DNA of 64,000 bases from Malania oleifera (GCF_029873635.1 NC_080418.1:15709388-15773387); one strand, 5' to 3'. Shown: positions 23,602 to 35,421, numbered from the stretch's first letter. Made by a program: numbers and translations. Notes: generated from the letters alone by a model not told the origin.

Positions 23602-25524
23602 GGACTTGAAATGCTTAGAATAATCTGGCTGTCGGTAGGATGGAGCCGGTGGTGAATAGGGAATGAAAGAGTATGATGGAGCATATGGAAAGGCTTTAGG
23701 TATATAGATTGGTGTGGGAGTTGGATGATACTCTCGTTCAATTTGAGATACTTCATCTTTGAGCCTTCTGATTTCTGCTTCTTTTTCATTAAACATTGGT
23801 CCAAAGTATCCTGCAATATTGAATTGTCTGAGTTCAGTATCAAGACAATCAATTCTTCTTTTGAGATCAACATATAAGGCTTCAATTCTAGAATCAAGGC
23901 TGTCAAAACGTTGGTTCATCTGAGCACCATGATGGATGAGTTTGTCAACTTTGTGATCGATGGTAGTCAACGTTGTATTCTGGGTTCTAGCATTCTGGGT
24001 TTACTAGTTTAGAACTTGTTCAGCTTATGATGGAAGCTTTCTGGAACCGTCTGGTTGGATTTCAGAGGGTTGGATGAAGGGCCTGGTATGAAGGTTAGAT
24101 TCTGTGTATGATCTTGGTTCTAAGGGTGAAAGCTGTTTGTCATAGGGAGAAGCCATGAAACAAGGAATTGGCTGAGATTGTGGTAGTTTGGAAACTGGAG
24201 TTTGGTAAGGTTCTGGTTCAGGTTCTTCTGGAGGAAGGAGTCCTTCTTTGTGAAGAATCTCAAGAGCTCTATCGTAGATCCATAAGGGCTTTGGTTTTGG
24301 ATCTGGGCGTCGGATGCCTATCCATGGGCTGGATGGGTCATAAGGTTTTCTGTGAGGAGAAAAGGGTTTACAGGATGGTTTAGTTTCTCTTTGGTAAGAT
24401 TGGCGGCAAGTGCAATTTGGATCACACATAGCTGGATCAACATCCCATATAAAATGTCCTTCAATTTTGTCGGTATAGATGGGGGATCCGTCTGCTTCAA
24501 CATGACTGACTGGAATGTCATTTTCAAAAGTAACAGGTTTTATCATCAATGATTGGAATACTGGAGGAGTGCTGGATGAAGCTGTATCTTTCGGGTTGAA
24601 TACCGTCTTTACCATTCCATCTGGGAGTCTCTGGAACTTAGGATCTGAGAGATGGATGGGTGAAGATTGCTGATGAAGCTGTTCATAATTGGAAATCCAC
24701 TCGAGAGGGATGAGTTGTTTCAGTTCTTCTCTAGGGATTTGTCGTGGAATCTGAAGGATGGTAGGAACATCATCTTCTCGTTCAGCAGTGATCAGGATAG
24801 TGTCCTCAGACTGTCCCGGAAGGGGGAGATCAACAGCATGATCTTGAAGTCTGTAGATGAGTTGATGGTGTAGGGTAGCCATGTAAGCTGATGAGACTTG
24901 TGGAGCACCAGTAATTTGCAGTTGAACCTTTATGCAGTTCCTCAGGTTCTTGTCTCTGAGAGGAATGTTGAAATTGGGAAAGAACGTGAGACACACGCTA
25001 CCAGCTTGGAGAGTGGTAAGCGAGGTACCAATTGCTGCATGCTCATACTGAGTGTAGGTTGTGTTGAGAAGAGTAATCCTGGCTATGACTGGAAGTCCTT
25101 TACGGCTATGGAGTATCAGAAGGAGTATGACAGCACCAAAATGGAGATGGGTGTAGCCTTCTCTAATCCACTAGTTGATGAGATCTTGATCAAGCTCAAG
25201 ATCAATATATTGCTCTTTGGAAGAGGCTGGGATGAGACATTTGTCAAGAGCTGTAGTCTGAACGAACTCCTTGACTTGGCGTCGGTTGTGAGAAACGAGA
25301 AGAGTGCGAACTTGGTTGGTTAGAGATTTCTTTCTTCGGAAAATATTGTAAGGATTTACAAGAGGAAGAGAAGTTTCCTGGATCTGGGCAGAATCAGGAA
25401 TATAGGAATATTCTACTAGGTTGGTAATTTTGGAAGAAGTAGTTTTCTTGATGGAGGGAGGTAGAGAGATGGAAGAAGAAAGTCGAGCGGGTGTAATTTC
25501 TGAACTTTGTGAATGAGAATCCAT
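23368..25524 (-). pseudogene. Pararetrovirus movement-protein domain and following coiled-coil part
   Basis: The ATG at 25524 is about 90 nt after the primer site. The movement-type domain is seen in THLHFGAV, RKGLPVIARITLLNT and LTFFPNFNIPLRD (about 24940-25165). Family members form or use plasmodesmal tubules for cell-to-cell spread. Pro-rich spacer follows to 24025, then a coiled-coil-like stretch (MNQRFDSLDSRIEALYVDLK, near 23850-23910). In-frame stops lie at 25171-25173, 24025-24027, 24004-24006 and 24001-24003; otherwise the frame is continuous. The assignment rests on the domain pattern. Confidence 0.82.
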
Positions 25525-25613
25525 GGTTTGCAAGTTTCCCCTTTGAGCTATTTGTTCCTCGTTCTTCTATAATTTACTTCTATGACCTTAACTTTCCAAG
25601 ACTCCAGGCAAGG

Positions 25614-25630
25614 ACATGGCTCTAATACCA
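25614..25630 (-). other. tRNA-Met primer binding site of the pararetrovirus
   Basis: TGGTATTAGAGCCATGT on minus, close to the TGGTATCAGAGCC complement of initiator tRNA-Met. By convention it marks position 1 of a caulimovirid genome. Its place at the 5' edge of the copy suggests the integrated linear form was opened near this discontinuity. Confidence 0.8.
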
Positions 25631-25850
25631 CACGAGAGTCGGGAGCCCCAAGATCATACACAATGATATAAAACAATAATTTTAAAATATTTTTATTTCT
25701 TTTTTCTCTGTGTTTTCTAAATTACAAAGGGTGATTAAGGTAAATTTGAATTGTCAAAACAGAAGGGGAAGAAATTAATGAGAGGAAGAGAAAAAGGAGA
25801 GAAAATAAAAACAAAATGGAACAAAAGTTACTAAACGCACAGCCATGACT
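25631..25850. other. Short spacer between pararetrovirus and MULE
   Basis: AT-rich, with no gene seen. Before the MULE inserted, this sequence was continuous with 41835 onward, the 5' flank of ALB3. It may include remaining viral leader plus host sequence; the border could not be placed. Confidence 0.5.
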
Positions 25851-25860
25851 TCTTAACGAG
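25851..25860 (+). repeat. Left target-site duplication of the MULE
   Basis: TCTTAACGAG, directly outside the left terminal inverted repeat and identical to 41825-41834. A length of 10 bp fits the 9-11 bp duplications of Mutator-like elements. Confidence 0.88.
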
Positions 25861-26010
25861 GAGTTTTTTCCCGTTTTAACTTTTTTTAAAAAAAATATAT
25901 TAAATAATACCTCATTCTGGGAAGTATTTCCCAGAATGACTCTGACGTAATCTCGCTACTCCAAGTAGTGATTTTTAACCAAATCTTGCTACTCCAAGTA
26001 GCGAGATTTA
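25861..26010 (+). repeat. Left terminal inverted repeat of the MULE
   Basis: Layered structure: GAGTTTTTTCC, then an AT-rich block, then a 10-base-arm hairpin (ATTCTGGGAA / TTCCCAGAAT at 25913-25936), then TGACTCTGACGTAATCTCGC and two palindromic units. Pairs with 41675-41824 at about 95% identity by eye. Confidence 0.88.
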
Positions 26011-26203
26011 CCACGTGTCACTGGAGATTATTTTTGTAAAACACAGATCTCGCTACTTGGAGTAGCGATTTTTAACCAAATCTCGCTACTTGGAGTAGCG
26101 AGATTTACCACGTGTCACTGGAGATTATTTTTGTAAAACACAGTTCTCGCTACTTGGAGTAGCGATTTTTAACCAAATCTCGCTACTTGGAGTAGCGAGA
26201 TTT
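25949..26203. repeat. Left hairpin array, three 97-bp tandem units with two palindromes each
   Basis: Palindromes start at 25949, 25981, 26045, 26078, 26143 and 26175. The core TCTCGC recurs at 25951, 26048 and 26145, exactly 97 bp apart. Within each unit the first palindrome ends in GCGATTTTT or GTGATTTTT. The second ends in GCGAGATTT followed by ACCACGTGTCACTGG, a G-box/ABRE-like CACGTGTC. The shared interval is GGAGATTATTTTTGTAAAAC. Confidence 0.92.
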
Positions 26204-26239
26204 ACCACGTGTCACTGGAGATTATTTTTGTAAAACACA

Positions 26240-26313
26240 GATCTGATTATGTGTTGTAAAAAAATATTATTTAATATCTATATTTTAAAAAATGATAAAA
26301 AAGGAAAAAACTC
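26240..26313 (-). repeat. Internal inverted copy of the MULE terminus
   Basis: AATATTATTTAATATCTATA ... GGAAAAAACTC, the AT-rich block plus GGAAAAAACTC, is the inverse of the left end, only 453 bp inside it. It may be the right end of a nested small relative, or an ancient duplication of the terminus. The flanks TCTTAACGAG and GGTTCATTGT do not match, so 25861-26313 is not supported as an independent insertion. Confidence 0.6.
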
Positions 26314-26621
26314 GGTTCATTGTGCTGTGGTGTTTTTTGGTTCGTTGAATGGATTGTCTCGGGTGGACAGCCCCAAAAATGATAAATAAAGATGCAGTCA
26401 TGGATTCTCCCGAGAGGCCACAATTACCGCGAGTAAATATTAATGACAAAGGACGCATTTTTTATACTAATACTTGTACTTGCTCCGCTATTCAGCCCAA
26501 GCCTAGCTGAGGAAGAGTTACGAGGCGTAAAACAAAAAAAATATGCAGATTGGCCCATGCATACTATATTGAATATAATGATTCCATCATTCATGATAAG
26601 ATCAATAATAAGATAAATAAG
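26314..26621. other. MULE internal sequence, no gene
   Basis: Mixed-composition DNA between the left hairpin array and the Copia LTR. Contains TTCTCCCGAGAGGCC near 26406. No coding signal recognised. Confidence 0.5.
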
Positions 26622-26832
26622 TGTTGGAATATTGCTTCAAGAATTGAACAGTTGGAACTGAAATCCAAAGCTACGCAAGTTAAATTAGAAGAAGAGAAGA
26701 TTAGTTAATTAGTTAGCCTGATTAGTTAGTTTTCTTTATTCTTGATTCTTGTATTATATAAATACAAACATATACTTTGTATTTGAAGCAGATAATAGAG
26801 AAGAATTTTTCAACTTATGTAAAAACTTTACA

Positions 26833-26846
26833 TGGTATCAGAGCAC
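26833..26846 (+). other. Copia primer binding site
   Basis: TGGTATCAGAGCAC directly after the LTR end ACTTTACA, complementary to the 3' end of initiator tRNA-Met. Confidence 0.9.
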
Positions 26847-27113
26847 TTGCTTCCCTTCCGCAATTTTTTTTAAGTTTCAAGAAACCATGAAAGCTCTGTT
26901 TTTAGCCACACTGCGCCTCCAAATTCTGAGCAGTACGAATATTCAGAAAAATTCTGACGCTGATCAAGAGAAGCTGATAGATTAGTATTCTGTATCGGCA
27001 TTTTTCTGGTATCAAATTGCAAAGCCTCAAGTGAATTGCTTTTATCTCTGGTCTTTACAAAGAAAAATTCTTTGATCTGCAAATTTTTTATATTTCTTGG
27101 AGAAATTCCAGAT

Positions 27114-30100
27114 ATGACTTCTACTGATAATTCTACCAATTCTCAAAATTGTCATCGTATGATCAATCTTTCTGATGATTCATCCAGTCCATATTACTTA
27201 CATCCAAGTGATAATCCTGGTGCATTGCTGGTTTCTGAAATTTTTAGTGGTGATAATTACATTGCATGGAGTCGGTCAATCACCATTGCTCTAACAGTTA
27301 AAAATAAGGTAGCATTCATTGATGGCTCGATTCTTGCTCCTTCTATAAATCAGTGTTCTCTCCATACTGCATGGCTGCGTGCAAACAATCTAGTTCTTTC
27401 ATGGTTAATGAATTCCATTTCCAAGGAAATAAGAAATAGTCTTCTCTATGTTACATCTGCTGTTGATCTTTGGAATGAGCTGAAAACAAGATACTTACGA
27501 AGTGATGGTCCCAGAGTTTTTCATCTTGAAAAATCTCTTAGTTCTATTACTCAGGGTTGTTTATCAATTACTAAGTATTTTAATTCATTCAAATCATTAT
27601 GGGATGAATATATTAACTACCGACCATTCCCTACATGTAGTTGTGGTAAAATGGTAACTTGTACCTGCAACCTGTTTGATTTTTTGTTGGTTAGACAACA
27701 ATCTGATTATGTGTTGAAATTTTTGATTGGTCTGAATGATTTCTATGCTCCAATTAGAAGTCAATTGCTTATGATTTCGCCATTACCAAGTATGGCCAAA
27801 GTATTTTCTTTACTACTTCAAGAGGAAAGTCAAAGACAACTAAATAATGTTGTCAACAGTGAAACTTATGCTTTGATTGCCAAACAAAACATTCAGCCAT
27901 CTGGTTTTTTGAAATTCTCAAAGGATAAACAGAAGAGATTTTCTCTATACTGTACACATTGTGGATACAATGGGCATACAATAGAAAAATGTTTTCATCT
28001 TCATGGTTTTCCTCCTGGCTGGACTGGACCAAAAGGAAAAAGGAAGCCACCTACTGCACATGTTGCCATGACAACTCCTGAGCTTTCTCTTCAACAGAGT
28101 AATGAGGATCCAAAGTTTTCTTTTACTTCTGAGGAATTCAATAAATTGCTAGCACTTGCAAATTCTACTTCATCTCCAATATCTCATCAAACATCTTCTC
28201 CGGCTGTTAACATTGTTACTTCTCAATTTTCTGGTAACCCTTCAAATTTTTGTTATTTAGTTTCTTCATCTCTGCAGAATGTACATTCATGGATTCTAGA
28301 TACAGGTGCAACAGATCACATGATATGTTCACCTTCATTATATTCTTCTCCACCTACACCAATCAACACTTCCATAAATTTGCCAAATGGAAACTCTTTT
28401 CCAGCTTCACACATTGGCAGTATTTGCATTTCAAATATACTGTCTTTACATAATGTGTTGTGTGTTCCCAGTTTTTCATTCAATCTGTTGTCTGTTTCTA
28501 AACTAACAAAACAATCTAACATTTGTGTTTCTTTCTTTAACTCATATTGCCTTCTACAGGACCAATTAACAAAGAAGATGATTGGGATTGCATTTGAGAA
28601 ACATGGACTGTACCATTTATCTCAAGTTCCTTCAAAGGCTGCTACTCACAATCAAGCCAAGTTTCATTCTTCATCTTTGGCTTCAACCATTACCCAAAAT
28701 CAATTAGATACTTGGCACTACAGACTTGGTCATGTTTCCAACTCAAGGTTACCTTATCTTAAACAGCTGGAGTCATCCATATCTTTTAATACCACACATG
28801 TTTGTGATGTATGTCATTTAGCAAAGCAAAGAAAACTCTCATTTCCTGTATCTTAGTCTAGTTCAAAGAACAAATTTGATTTGATCCATTATGATATATG
28901 GGGACCATTCAATGTTGTTTCCTATTTTGGTTTCAAGTATTTTCTTACTATAGTTGATGATCATACTCGTTGTACTTGGGTATACATGCTCAAGATGAAA
29001 TCTGAAGTTTCTTCTATCGTTAAAAATTTTTGCACAATGGTAGTAACCCAATTCAATGTTCCTGTTAAAATAGTGAGATCAGATAATGGTCCTGAATTTC
29101 TTTTAACTCAATTCTATGATGACCATGGCATTATACATCAAAGATGTTGTGTAGAAACTCCACAACAAAATGGAGTTGTGGAAAGAAAACACCAACATTT
29201 GTTAAACACTGCCAGGGCCTTACTGTTTCAAGCAAATATGCGTTTACCTTTCTGGAGTGACTGTGTATTAACTGCAGCTCACATTATAAACAGAATTCCA
29301 ACTCCAAGTCTTAACAACCAAACACCATCTGAAATGCTTTTTGATAAACCTCCTAATCTTTCTCATCTCAAAGTATTTGGTTGCCTTTGTTTTGCATCAA
29401 CACTTACAACCCATAGACATAAATTTGATCAAAGATCTACCAAATGTTTATTCTTGGGTTATCCTTCTAACATAAAAGGTTACAAATTAATGGACCTTAA
29501 TACTAATAAAGTTTTCATCTCAAGAAATGTAGTTTTTTCTGAAAATATTTTTCCTTTTAAGGTTTTTTCACCTAATCCTGAATCACATTCTTTCTTATTC
29601 CCTTCATCAGCTTCTACATCTGATTTTTTTTATTCTTCTAATCAAACTCCTCCATCCTCTTCACATTCAACCAACAATCATCTAACATCTTTGAACAATG
29701 TTCCCATCCCAGATATTATTTCACCACAACTCAGAAAATCTTCAAGAATTACACGACGGCCAAGCTATTTGCAGGATTTTTACTGTGGTACAGCTTCCAA
29801 GGTTTCACTTGCAACTTCTTCATCTGATATTGCTAATTGTTTTTCTAATAAAGGTATTCTATATCCCATCTCTGATTATCTTTATGAAAAACAATTATCT
29901 CCTTCTCATAAAGCTTTTCTAGTCTCCATTTCAGCTTCTAAAGAACCCAAAACTTACAAATTAGCTGCTCAAATACCTGAATGGCAAGCTGCAATGCAAA
30001 ATGAATTAAATGCCTTGGAATTAAATAAAACTTGGGAACTTGTAACTCTTCCTCAACATAAACAGACTATTGGTTGTAAGTGGGTATTTCGAATTAAGTA

Positions 30101-30832
30101 TAAGGCAGATGGAACTATTGAAAGGTACAAAGCTCGATTAGTAGCTAAAGGTTACACTCAACAAGAAGGGTTAGATTTCTTCGACACTTTTCTCCTGTAG
30201 AAAAAATAACTTCTATTCGGTTATTACTTGCTATAGCTGCTATTAAAAATTGGCATCTTCACCAGTTGGATATTAACAATGCATTCTTACATGGTGACTT
30301 GAATGAAGAAGTTTACATGGACTTGCCCCCTGGTTCGGTTGTCAAAGGAGAAAATAAAGTTTGTCAACTTTTAAAGAGTTTATATGGTTTGAAGCAAGCA
30401 TCTAGGCAGTGGTTTGCTAAATTATCCACAGCATTGCTTGCTTATGGCTTTACTCAAGGTACTTCTAATTGTTCTTTGTTTATCAAGAAGTCTACATCAT
30501 CTTTCATAGCTTTATTAGTCTATGTAGATGATATTCTTTTGGCCAATGATAGTTTAAATGAAATTCAGTTGCTAAAATCTTTTCTCTATGACAAGTTTAC
30601 AATCAAAGACTTGGGGGAACTCAAATACTTTCTCGGTTTGGAAATAGCCAAAAGTAGAACTAGTATATCTGTTTGTCAAAGGAAATTTATTTTGGATACA
30701 CTTGAACAAGCTGGAGTTATTGGTGCTAAACCAGTGGCTTTTCCCATGGATTCCAATTTAAAACTTACTACTGTAGATGCTGATTTCTATGAGGATCCTT
30801 CAGCCTATAGAAGATTAATTGGGAAAATGTAA
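27114..30832 (+). pseudogene. Copia Gag-Pol, three lesions
   Basis: The ATG at 27114 opens Gag (PYYLHPSDNPGALLVSEIF, NYIAWSRSITIAL) with a CCHC knuckle (YCTHCGYNGHTIEKCF, near 27951). Protease follows (SWILDTGATDHM, near 28291), then GAG-pre-integrase (DTWHYRLGHVSNSRL) and integrase with D (HYDIWGPF), D (IVRSDNGPEF) and E (QQNGVVERKHQH). RT follows (KWVFRIKYKADGTIERYKAR; IALLVYVDDILLAND near 30510-30550). Lesions are a TAG at 28854-28856, a one-base frameshift at about 30185-30195 (the frame resumes before 30266), and truncation after YRRLIGK. Otherwise well kept, so insertion is fairly recent. Confidence 0.92.
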
Positions 30833-31149
30833 TTCACTTTTTTAGTAATTCATTTTTGAAAAAAAAAAAAGTTTCTTTAATAGGGAGGCCTAAGGGTGGT
30901 TATCTCTTAAGAATAATTAAGAAAGAGGAAGAGGAGGTCATCTGTAACACAATTCCTTAGTCCCAATTTTAAGTCTTAGTTACTTTTAAAAATAAAAATA
31001 AAATAATTAAATATAATTTTGTTTATTTTAGCCTATTTTTTTAAAAATATCTTTACTCATATTAATATTTAAATTAGAAGGATCCGACAGTTTCATTTAT
31101 TAAGTCAAATGACAAAAATACTTATCATAGATAGTGCTGGATCTTGGGG

Positions 31150-31185
<36 letters not shown>

Positions 31186-33198
31186 CAATTATTATTTTAC
31201 AAAAAATTCATTAATATTGTATTGCTGCCCCCTTATGTTTTTGGATCCATTTAAATGTTTATTAAGATCAGGCAAGAGAACAAAATTAAGAAGTGTATCT
31301 CATTTCAAAATTGTTTCATATACTATTCAAAATTTTGAATTTAATATTTTTCATATCAAATTTGTATTATATCCCCCCCATAGTACAAGCATGAAGTTAT
31401 CTCTTACTTTAGAAGCATGAAGTTAGACTTGAGTTCATGGACATATTAAACTATATAGAATGTTGAATTGAAGACCATTCAGTGTCAACCTAAAATCTTT
31501 AAGAGTTCAGACTTTAGACTAGACCAATGACATAATAAAAAGGATAAATGGCATGGAGTCTTGCATGCATGCCTTTCAGAGATAGCCCCATCACATATCA
31601 TGATAAAATCAAGAATAAGCCTGCAACCTATAATCCCCAAGACTTGCAGCTTCTAAGCACCAGTCCCATGCATGATGATTAATGGCGCTAAATTATTGAG
31701 ATTGATCTGCTCTTACCTTCCATATTTAAATATATTTGGGTTCAGCATATAGAGTTAGGACAACACTGTCCTACATTTAATGTTTTGTAACTTTTACTTC
31801 TTCATCATATATGTATCCATTATCGATAGGAGTTAATACAACTTCCTCCTTTACAGATCATAGGTTATTATTTTCGTCTGGCTTATGTTTAACTTTCTAC
31901 ATTTTGGATTGTCATTACATTTCTGATTTAATGATTGGTTCTATTGTGCCTTTGCTTAGCATTTGGTTTGTGCATTCAATGATTCCAAAGTATTCCAATG
32001 TTTTCCCTCGTTTAGTTCGAATTCCATTTCTTCGAAGCTGTTCATTCATATCTAAATTCGCAACCTGGTATTAATTAACAACAACTCTTACTTTATATGT
32101 AAAATAAGAAGACATACCCTCCTTTCCATATCAATCTTATTATGAACAAAAGATTAATGCTCCATGCGAAGGAATCTCTTAGCAATATGTTTGTGGTCAA
32201 AACATTAAAATTCTTATGTTCATGAAAATTTTGTATATTTCGTAACACAATTCTGAAGCATCCGAAAGTCGAAGGATACAATGATGCCACGAACCAACTG
32301 TTGTAGAAATACAAATGGCTCGGTATACACTTTTTAGGATTATATTTTATTTGGTAGTTCTAAAGATAAATCATCATATCATACAGCTCTTTTACTGAGT
32401 ATACATTTCAACCCTATTCAAGTTGAATTGCACCTAATTGACTTCTTTCCTTTTTCCTCGGGGGTCCGTTTGGTGTTACTTTCAATATTGTGAAATTAAA
32501 AGAAGAAATAAAACCTAAGAAACATACATAGAGAGACTAAATTATATTTCACAACGTTACATTCACGAGACTCGTATACATTGAACCTGTCAAAATAGTA
32601 TACTAATTTCGGCAGAGTCCTGTTTAAAAATTGAGCATATCCATCCACGCACCTGTGCAAATAAAACATTCTTCCAATACAGTTGATACCAGTATGTTCA
32701 CAACATTACATTCACGAGAATCACATTAAACCTATCAAAATAGTATACTAATTTCGGCAGAGTCCTGTTTACAAATTGAGCATATCCATCCATGCACCTG
32801 TGCAAATAAAACATTCTTGAAATACAGTTGATACCAGTATGTTCAGAACGTTACATTCATCAGATTCGTATACATTCAACATATCAAATTAGTACATTAA
32901 ATGATACCTGCTTGTCACTTTACCTATTGCTGCTCTATAGATTCAGAATTAAGTAAATTACATTATGTACAAATGATACTCCAAACAATTACATTATGTA
33001 CAAATGATACTCCAAACAAGTTGAAATAAAGGAGAAATGATATATTCTATACAAATAGATACTGTACAAATGAAGTCATTACTAAATACATTATGCTCAA
33101 ATGAATCATGAATAAATACATTATGTACAAATGAAGCTGTAAACATATATATGATGTACAAATCAAATTATGAACTAATTAACAACTACATATATCGG
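30833..33198. other. MULE internal non-coding region
   Basis: AT-rich. Contains an (ATA)n microsatellite at about 31150-31184, a ~147-bp tandem repeat (32553-32890), and a cluster of short repeats around ACATTATGTACAAATGA (32960-33165). No gene recognised. This is downstream of the PMD gene. Confidence 0.55.
32553..32890. repeat. ~147-bp tandem repeat, about 2.3 copies
   Basis: AACGTTACATTCACGAGA-type starts occur at 32553, 32702 and 32847 (periods 149 and 145). Shared blocks include ACTAATTTCGGCAGAGTCCT and GAGCATATCCATCCA. Confidence 0.85.
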
Positions 33199-35421
33199 CT
33201 ACTCGGTACCGCATGGAGGTCGTCTCCGGTGTCGGGGTGGCTGCCGTCTGTGTCTGCCCTCACCTGGCTGCTCCTCCGCGTCTGGCGTCCGGTCACGTCG
33301 AGGGGCTACATGTCTGTCGTCTCCGCCCATACGTACTGGATAATCCCTCTCTAGGTGAAGCCGACGGGGAGCTATGTCGTATGTAGTCTCTGGACAAGTC
33401 CGAGCTGGCAAGCCGGGTGCGTCCACCTCCTCCGCATCGAGAGGGTCGTCTAGTAAGTACGACATCGACGGCGTCGCGGCAGAGTCAGATCGATAATCTG
33501 CCGGTCTACTGGAGGGTCCCGCAAAATCAGCAGCGGACGGCCCAAACACATACTCTTCATGTACAATGGGCGGTGAGAAGGTCGGACTCGATGGACGGCT
33601 GGAGGTAGCTGCTCGACCCCCTCGTACTGGAGTTGCTCGACCACCTTGTGGGGCCGGCGTCCGGCATGGGGTAGGGATCCGTCGCCCGTCCTCGTAGACA
33701 ATCTCTAAACTAACTCTCGCTAAATCGCTCACAACGGGGTCTGATGATAGCGAGTTGACCTGGTGTAATATGTTAGCCTGCATCATACGAAAATAGTGTT
33801 TAAAACATTGAACTACTAATCATCACGGTAACAAATTAGGTATACGTTTGAGTAAGCGTACGAGGCTCATGTAGACCGCCGCAGTCCTATCTACGAAGTG
33901 ACGTGTGATCGACCTGTACCACGTATAATATGGATCCTCCGGACGCATCGGGCCATCTGCCCGGACTCCCTCGACAATGTAGTCGTGCCTATGTACCCAC
34001 ATACTCACGTACATGGCGTGCTCCGCTGCCCAATCTGTGTTCCCCCGACCGCGACCATCAATCTCGTGCAAGTCCTCCCAACGTACATCGACCCCCGAGG
34101 TACAGAAGCGACCGGGAATGCCTTGTCGAAAGCCAAACTGGCGCATCACTCGGTCTGGGAGATGCCACTCGACAATATGGAAACATATGAGTGGCACTCG
34201 GGCAACCCAGAGGTCCGACCCAACTGCATAACCAGGTGGTAGGTCGGCAACAATCTCATCCGTGTAGGGCGCCCATACGAACTGCGCATAGACATATAGT
34301 AAATGTCAGAGGTGGGATGGGAATATATGCAAATCTTGAAATAGCCCTAAATACACATAACAGAGACTACCTCGTGCTCTCGGTGCATGTCCAGCTCGAA
34401 TCTGTACCAGGGCAGTGTGTGTTGCGCAACATTAGGCGCCAACAACTGATCCCTCCACCTGTACACAATAGAACGTAAGTTAGCAAGGTGTAACCACTAC
34501 TACGTACTACAATTGAAGCAAATTATTTTCAGTTGAGTTACTAACCTCCACGCGAGTGGAGCTGGGTCAATCGGTCGTTCGTCCTCATCCCTCTGAATAA
34601 GACGTCGGACACCGCGGCGCGTAGGAGCTAACGACGTGAATCTCTCCCACGCCCAAACCTGCAATAAGCGGAGTGCTCCTCCGATCTATGAGTGCGACAC
34701 GTTAGCAGCGCGGCACATCTCCCGGTACAGCCAAGCTAACGTCGCAGCACCCCAACTATAATGACGTATCTTTGCTCGCTCCGCGAGCAGTGGAAGGAGC
34801 ATCAAGTGTGCGTAACTCCCCGATAGGTCGCAAAACAACGTCCCACGTATCAATCGTAGCATGTGGGCACGTGCGTGACACGCTATAGTCTGATCATCAG
34901 CATCAGCCGGAAGCTGGCGAAACATCTCCTCCTCTAGAAACCGCATGCGAATGCGGGCACCAACAAGCTCACTATCTGGGGGCACTACTCCTAACAATTT
35001 CTCGCACATGCGGCGAAGTCCTCCCCCCTGACCGACGCCTCCATCCTGTACTGGTCCAGCTGTACGACCAGTGACGAGCAACCCATCAATCGGTAGCCCA
35101 AACAACACCGCGACATCCTGTAATGTGATAGTCGCCTCCCCGTGCGGCAAGTGGAAAATGTGTGTCTCTGGCCTCCATCGCTCGACCAACGCGGTCACAA
35201 GATGCCAATCCAACTGGATATGGCCAATCTGATATATCCCATAAAAACTCGCGTCACGTATCCAATCAATAATGCGAGGGTCTGCGTCTATCCTATCCTG
35301 TACGCTCTGACTGCCCCCTCGGCAATATAAGACGTCAGCATGCGAATCGGTCCACGCCCGACTGGACCGGTGCCGATCGCCCATACACAGTACAGTAGTA
35401 TCGGACGGCCCTGGATCGATC
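33199..35421 (-). pseudogene. Plant mobile domain (PMD) gene captured in the MULE, four exons
   Basis: PMD proteins (the family of Arabidopsis MAIN/MAIL1, often annotated as phosphatase-7 long form homologues) are linked to silencing and to transposons. Proposed exons: about 35421..34546 (TTTGCAG acceptor), 34458..34371, 34281..33862 and 33777..33199, all with GT/AG borders that keep frame. Motifs in exon 1 are DPRIIDWIRDASFYGIYQIG, HLPHGEATITLQDVAVLFGL, RGTLFCDLSGSYAHLMLLPL and WGAATLAWLYREMCRA. The last exon is Pro/Arg-rich. A TAG at 34686-34688 interrupts exon 1 before RLLQVWAWERF. The first exon and true start are uncertain. It lies on the same strand as the transposase, about 360 bp downstream of it. 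Confidence 0.8.

Larger units (their letters stand above)
18290..25630 (-). mobile_element. Endogenous pararetrovirus (Caulimoviridae type), about one genome unit
   Basis: The order on minus is tRNA-Met primer site (25614-25630), ATG at 25524, movement-protein domain, coat/gag-like region with zinc knuckle, aspartic protease, reverse transcriptase, RNase H, C-terminal extension ending at 19062, then a TATA box at 18711-18717. One long polyprotein frame with the movement domain first and no integrase is the Petuvirus/florendovirus plan. The 7.3-kb span is close to a full genome. At least nine in-frame stops, a frameshift and a triplicated segment show it is an old, dead copy. The outer limits are estimates; the 3' edge in particular is not sharply visible. 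Confidence 0.85.
26622..30832 (+). mobile_element. Copia element, 5' LTR to RT, 3'-truncated, inside the MULE
   Basis: The 5' LTR is 26622-26832 (TGTTGGAATATTGC to AAACTTTACA; TATA near 26755). It is followed directly by the initiator tRNA-Met site TGGTATCAGAGC at 26833. Gag-Pol starts at 27114. The sequence stops being Copia at about 30832, inside the RT connection region. RNase H and the 3' LTR are absent, so no target duplication can be checked. Confidence 0.9.

Noticed and set aside
25949-26203. CRISPR-like array of palindromic repeats
   Set aside because: Repeats are themselves inverted-repeat units in paired 97-bp tandems with conserved, not unique, intervals. They sit in a plant transposon terminus, with no cas genes.
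25861-26313. Independent small MITE at the left end
   Set aside because: Flanks TCTTAACGAG and GGTTCATTGT do not match, whereas the outer ends of the 16-kb unit share a perfect 10-bp repeat.
33417-34478. Plus-strand open frames opposite the PMD exons
   Set aside because: Shadows of GC-rich PMD coding sequence on the other strand.
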